58,247 bases of DNA from an uncultured Chlorobiaceae bacterium (GTDB lineage Bacteria > Bacteroidota > Chlorobiia > Chlorobiales > Chlorobiaceae), in the NCBI GenBank assembly GCA_903836465.1, contig CAILRB010000054.1, forward strand, positions 1 through 58,247, given 5' to 3'. Of this stretch, positions 57,801-58,247 are shown piece after piece (the stretch's first letter is position 1; the number at the start of each line of letters is the position of its first letter). The notes under the pieces were generated by a model that ran no database searches, had not been told where the DNA came from, and was given only the letters and a program-made list of their open reading frames with translations. Made by a program: the position numbers and the translations under genes.

Positions 57801-58247
57801 TGTGTCGCCTTGCTGCAGATCGCTCAATGCAAGCCAGGGCTTGACAATTGGCTTAAATGGGCGCGCGCCAAGAATGCCAGGATCGACCAGGAGACCGCCG
57901 CTTGGCGGGACATAAAGCTTATAGGCCTCGACGATGCCGGAGATCGAACCAGTTGTAGGGGCAGCGGTAAGACCGGGGTTCTTCCATACATTGCCAATAA
58001 CCGGAGCTGGCACAAACCCGAAGATGATCGCAGGATATGGTTCGCCGGCGACAACAAACTCAGTATCGTAACCGGTCGCGCCTTCCATCACCCAGGCATC
58101 CCAGTCATGGTTGCCTTCGAGCGTGGTCGTTTGAATCCAATGCGAGCCATCCGGCGCTGTGGCCGATAATCCATAGCGGTTTGGGCCAACATGTGGGATC
58201 ACCAGGTCGCCATTTACGTCGCTCAAGCATTTTCCACCCATCACTGC
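48867..58247 (-). CDS. giant repetitive surface/adhesin-like protein, 3' part (5' end beyond the window)
   Basis: More than 3,125 residues with the frame open at the right edge, so no true start is visible. Order from the edge: SdrD/B-like prealbumin-type domains (GSFTIPNVPDGDYTLTYWDE and EGYVFQDDNRNGIMDPGEKG, a calcium-binding loop type); autotransporter-like beta-helix sequence (TGAGVLTLDGSLPNTYTG-like motifs); 174-residue repeats; YDG/MBG domains (KVYDGTTTAAPTLTI) in nine 87-residue copies; a Gly/Ser/Thr linker of 13-residue repeats; and a C-terminal domain ending QVSVGDRKWNVVISKK. No RTX nonapeptides are seen. The neighbouring type I system is the probable exporter; adhesion is inferred. 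Confidence 0.88.
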   Translation of the reverse strand, partial: AVMGGKCLSDVNGDLVIPHVGPNRYGLSATAPDGSHWIQTTTLEGNHDWDAWVMEGATGYDTEFVVAGEPYPAIIFGFVPAPVIGNVWKNPGLTAAPTTGSISGIVEAYKLYVPPSGGLLVDPGILGARPFKPIVKPWLALSDLQQGDTTLYVVHGNADGSFTIPNVPDGDYTLTYWDEPQNYIIQTKNLSVHNGEAVNLGLLSTTGWWTTLEGYVFQDDNRNGIMDPGEKGVAHYPIAGTVSTTNTALDLGTTTLTDNATLKSTGGVVSLNSGVTGNSNTLTIVAATVNLGDGSGADNLDNLGTFAVTGATTIKSSRIDSGTNTQTYSSAVRIGHNDQVSNTGVQLTGGTISFITTVDSVIDQENSLDISGNAVFGGAVGADQEGNTTKGKLKSLQVSGTSAINGGSVITTGVQTYDSTVTLGANTMLMAGSLITGDTVVAGNKNLSVYTDAIAIGGDISGSGNLVIAPLTSGTTIGIAGGTGILNIDVAEFAHIKPGFALVTYGNATAGAITVDMTTPYNTVFISGENVNVLSGVTIAQDQTYTIDAPTASNISGLISGSGNLETIGAGVLTLDGSLPNTYTGNTIIGSGATLKIVSDGALPSTSAVRNSGTLDISSSHGVTTTTLTGSGSVTLGVESLTLTAADGEISGIISGTGGTLVLNGGSLTLSGNNSYTGTTSVNGGTLTIKSNNALGGTGAGTTVASGATLVVDGNGLAIAEPLTLSGTGQSGAGALVNTGGNNTFSGIITLGTGDVTLAATAGNMSFTGAVDGPAELFVKSNGTVSFGAPVGGTVTLVSLTTDAGGTTAINGGKVTTTGDQTYNDDVTLGAGTVLKGSTVTTNGKLAGGNNSLTVDGDAVFGNDSTDTVTGLTTLEVKGATTINTDTLATSGSQTWTGIVTLGTGTTLTADNDPILFSSSLNSATGETNALTINAGSGAVTFSQAVGGTDALGALVINSTGTTTFTRGVTAASVMTDSGGTTAINGGTVTTTGDQQYNDDVTLGAGTVLKGVTVTTNGKLTGGNNSLTVDGDAVFGNEPADTVTGLTTLEVKGTSTINTDTLTTSGSQTWTGAVTIGTGTTLTADNNPVLFSSSVNSATGETNALTINAGSGAVTFNEPVGGTHALGDLTINSTGTTTFGGGVAAASLTTDVGGMTEINGGTVTTTGMQTYNDDVTLGADTVLKGSTVTTNGTLAGGSHSLTVDGNAVFGNGPTDTVTGLTTLEVKGAITINTDTITSSGLQTYAGAVTLGSDAMLSGEGMSFDMTVDSDSASGATNNLTVNGGTGNVTFAQAVGGKAGGALGDLAVNSTGTTTFSGGVTAASLTTDVGGTTAINGGAVTTTGGQTYNDDVTLGADTVLKGSTVATNGMLAGGNHSLTVDGNAVFGNGPTDTVTGLTTLEVTGTTAINTSSISSNGSQTYDGAVALGTTTSLATTGGNVLFKNTLSSSPALTWGMTIAAGTGSVAATGAVSLPSVSITSAAGATFNNSGNAIGVIDAQVGSGGLSLRNAATITVGSTGISSTGGSIDVRTATGNVVLDGGVNVDGAGDIVLVAAGNFTNNVGAGALATGSGRWLVYSTDPRNDFRNRLVPEFKYYNASISTVLPVVTSGKDGFLYTIAPVITPALNGTVQKVYNQTTVATLSAANYDATAGAIDGDVVTLNNPASGAYDDKNVGAAKLVSVSGLSIVSVADGIIPVYGYTLSTTSLSGNIGVITKAPLTVIGLVALDKVYDGTATAFLSTAAASVSEGFITGDHITLEKATGTFADKIVGTAKPVTATDIQLSGVDMANYSMNPVTGLKANISQKTLIISATGINKPYDGEKTATVNLSDDRITNDLLTYSYTANFRDKNAALSKYVEVTITLAGADVGNYTYDTATSAYADITPKVLTASVTALSKVYDGTTTAAPTLTIKSGLVSGETVTATGTAIFNSKDVLDAKFVTVNSATLANGINGGLASNYFLATGQTADAYITARKLTATVKAPNKVYDGTITAAPTLTITNGLVSGETVTATGTATFNSKNVASANLVTVNSVTLADGTNGLSSNYSLSNGQTVAASISAKSLTASVAAPNKVYDGTTTAVPTLTITNGLVSGETVTATGTATYNSKDVANANLVTVHSVTLANGTNGLAGNYSLSSGQTVAASISAKSLTASVAAPNKVYDGTTTAAPTLTITGGLVSGETVTATGTATFNSKDVANANLVTVNSVTLANGTNGLAGNYSLSNGQTVAASISAKSLTASVAAPNKVYDGTTTAAPTLTITGGLVSGETVTATGTATFNSKDVANANLVTVNSVTLANGTNGFAGNYSLSNGQTVAASISAKSLTASVAAPNKVYDGTTSAAPTLTITGGLVSGETVTATGTATFNSKNVASANLVTVNSVTLVDGANGLAGNYSLSNGQTVAASISAKSLTASVAAPNKVYDGTTTAAPTLTITSGLVSGETVTATGTATFNSKDVTNAKLVTVNSVTLADGTNGLATNYSLSNGQTVAAFISAKSLTASVAAPNKVYDGTTTAAPTLTITNGLVSGETVTATGTATFNSKDVKDAKLVTVNSVVLADGTNGFASNYSLSNGQTVAAFITAKSLTANVSAQNKVYDGTRNAVPMLTITSGLVSGETVTATGTATFNSKDVLTANLVTVNSVTLADGVNGLGSNYSLGTGQTAAARIIPASLDIVANDSIVDYSGNPYSGGNGVTSVGFVNGETVAVLDGMLTYAGSSQGAVNSGQYIITPSGLTGDNYAITYVDGILTIQPFPSSPVLPPPSVPSSNYNGGNQNSGSVGNGSNGQTLISGGGTSTGGTDTGSGGGTSTGGTDTGSSGGTSTGGTDTGSSGGTSTGGTDTGSGAGTGIGGTDTGSGGGTGTGSTDTGSSGGTSTGGTDTGSSGGTGTGSTDTGSSGGTSTGGTDTGSSGGTGTGGTDTGSSGGTSTGGTDTGSGGGTSTGGTDTGSGGGTSTVGTDTGSGGGTGTGSTDTGSGGGTSTGGTDTGTSGGTGTVGTDTGTGGGSVSGGTNTGSGGGTGKGGSAGVTVKMVVPSTRQKTGVITVAVPGELLNSGSSFTIPLPAQVKGRMTANKGAVLASLENGDDLPKWIQYNAESKSFTLNQPPAGALPLTVQVSVGDRKWNVVISKK
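49214..49880 (-). repeat. 39-bp tandem repeats (about 17 copies) encoding a Gly/Ser/Thr linker
   Basis: The unit encodes 13 residues of the form GTSTGGTDTGSSG, with variants such as GTGTGSTDTGSSG. About 17 near-identical copies run without interruption and keep the frame because 39 is a multiple of three. Length variation by slippage is expected. The opposite strand is open over this stretch only as a consequence of the repeat composition. Confidence 0.9.
50220..52570 (-). repeat. 261-bp tandem repeats (about nine copies) encoding YDG/MBG domains
   Basis: Each unit encodes 87 residues containing KVYDGTTTAAPTLTITxGLV, SGETVTATGTATFNSKDV and NYSLSNGQTVAASI. The first bases of successive units are spaced at exactly 261 bp (for example 50548, 50809, 51331 and 51592 on the plus-strand numbering). 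Central copies are nearly identical in DNA; outer copies diverge, which suggests recent homogenisation or expansion in the middle. Confidence 0.92.
53990..55870 (-). repeat. 522-bp tandem repeats (about 3.5 copies) in the giant gene
   Basis: A conserved anchor (plus-strand GCGTCGTCAGACCAGTGACG) recurs at 54581, 55103 and 55625, spacing exactly 522 bp, with a diverged copy at 54053. Each unit encodes 174 residues of beta-helix type sequence with TTAINGGTVTTTGDQTYNDD and VDGDAVFGN. Confidence 0.88.

Overview
The window looks like a chromosomal segment of an anaerobic Gram-negative bacterium. A member of the Chlorobiaceae (Chlorobium/Pelodictyon-like green sulfur bacteria) fits best, but this is an inference from gene content: phosphoketolase plus acetate kinase, SUMF1-type candidate diversified protein, CheB-CheR-PAS fusion, giant YDG-repeat adhesin with type I secretion genes. 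No rRNA, ribosomal protein or photosynthesis gene is present to settle it, and I saw no tRNA.

Region 1 (1-13 kb) is an accessory region. It opens with the 3' end of a group II intron (maturase C-terminus, domains V and VI), then a BrnT/BrnA toxin-antitoxin pair. A type I restriction-modification locus follows on the minus strand and is visibly damaged: hsdM is intact, hsdS is missing, and the 3' end of hsdR is fused in frame to the C-terminal tail of an HsdS protein. Between hsdR and hsdM lie a frameshifted zeta-like kinase, its small partner and an Rpn/PD-(D/E)XK nuclease. Two imperfect copies of a non-coding repeat (near 1.1-1.35 kb and 7.8-8.0 kb) bracket the locus in direct orientation. 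Beyond it come a DsrE-like protein, a secreted SUMF1-fold protein whose 3' end looks like the variable region of a diversity-generating retroelement, a zinc-ribbon protein and a run of small unrelated genes.

Region 2 (13-24 kb): an ackA-xfp operon (phosphoketolase route to acetyl phosphate, acetate and ATP), a short Nif11-like peptide gene, a small basic secreted protein, a 974-residue CheB-CheR-PAS fusion followed by a PAS-winged-helix protein, and a small membrane protein.

Region 3 (22.4-34.3 kb) is a coherent acyl-CoA module on the minus strand: icmF (fused B12-dependent isobutyryl-CoA mutase), thiolase, 3-hydroxyacyl-CoA dehydrogenase, crotonase, acyl-CoA dehydrogenase and a membrane ETF:quinone-type Fe-S oxidoreductase, followed by a separate etfB-etfA unit. 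A divergent MerR-family regulator sits at the head. The icmF and etfB upstream regions share a specific motif (TTGAC-N4-ACGTAAACG), suggesting one regulon. Together the genes could interconvert acetyl-CoA, butyryl-CoA and isobutyryl-CoA, passing electrons through ETF to the quinone pool.

Region 4 (34.6-42.3 kb): an unknown membrane protein, ferredoxin-nitroreductase, bacterioferritin, a multi-sensor hybrid histidine kinase and RNase R. Two copies of a dispersed palindromic repeat occur, at 33.8 and 36.3 kb.

Region 5 (42.5-58.2 kb): a type I secretion cluster (TolC-like, HlyD-like and two consecutive PrtD-type ABC proteins) beside the 3' part of a giant surface protein gene that runs off the right edge (more than 3,125 residues here), built from three nested scales of tandem repeats (522, 261 and 39 bp).
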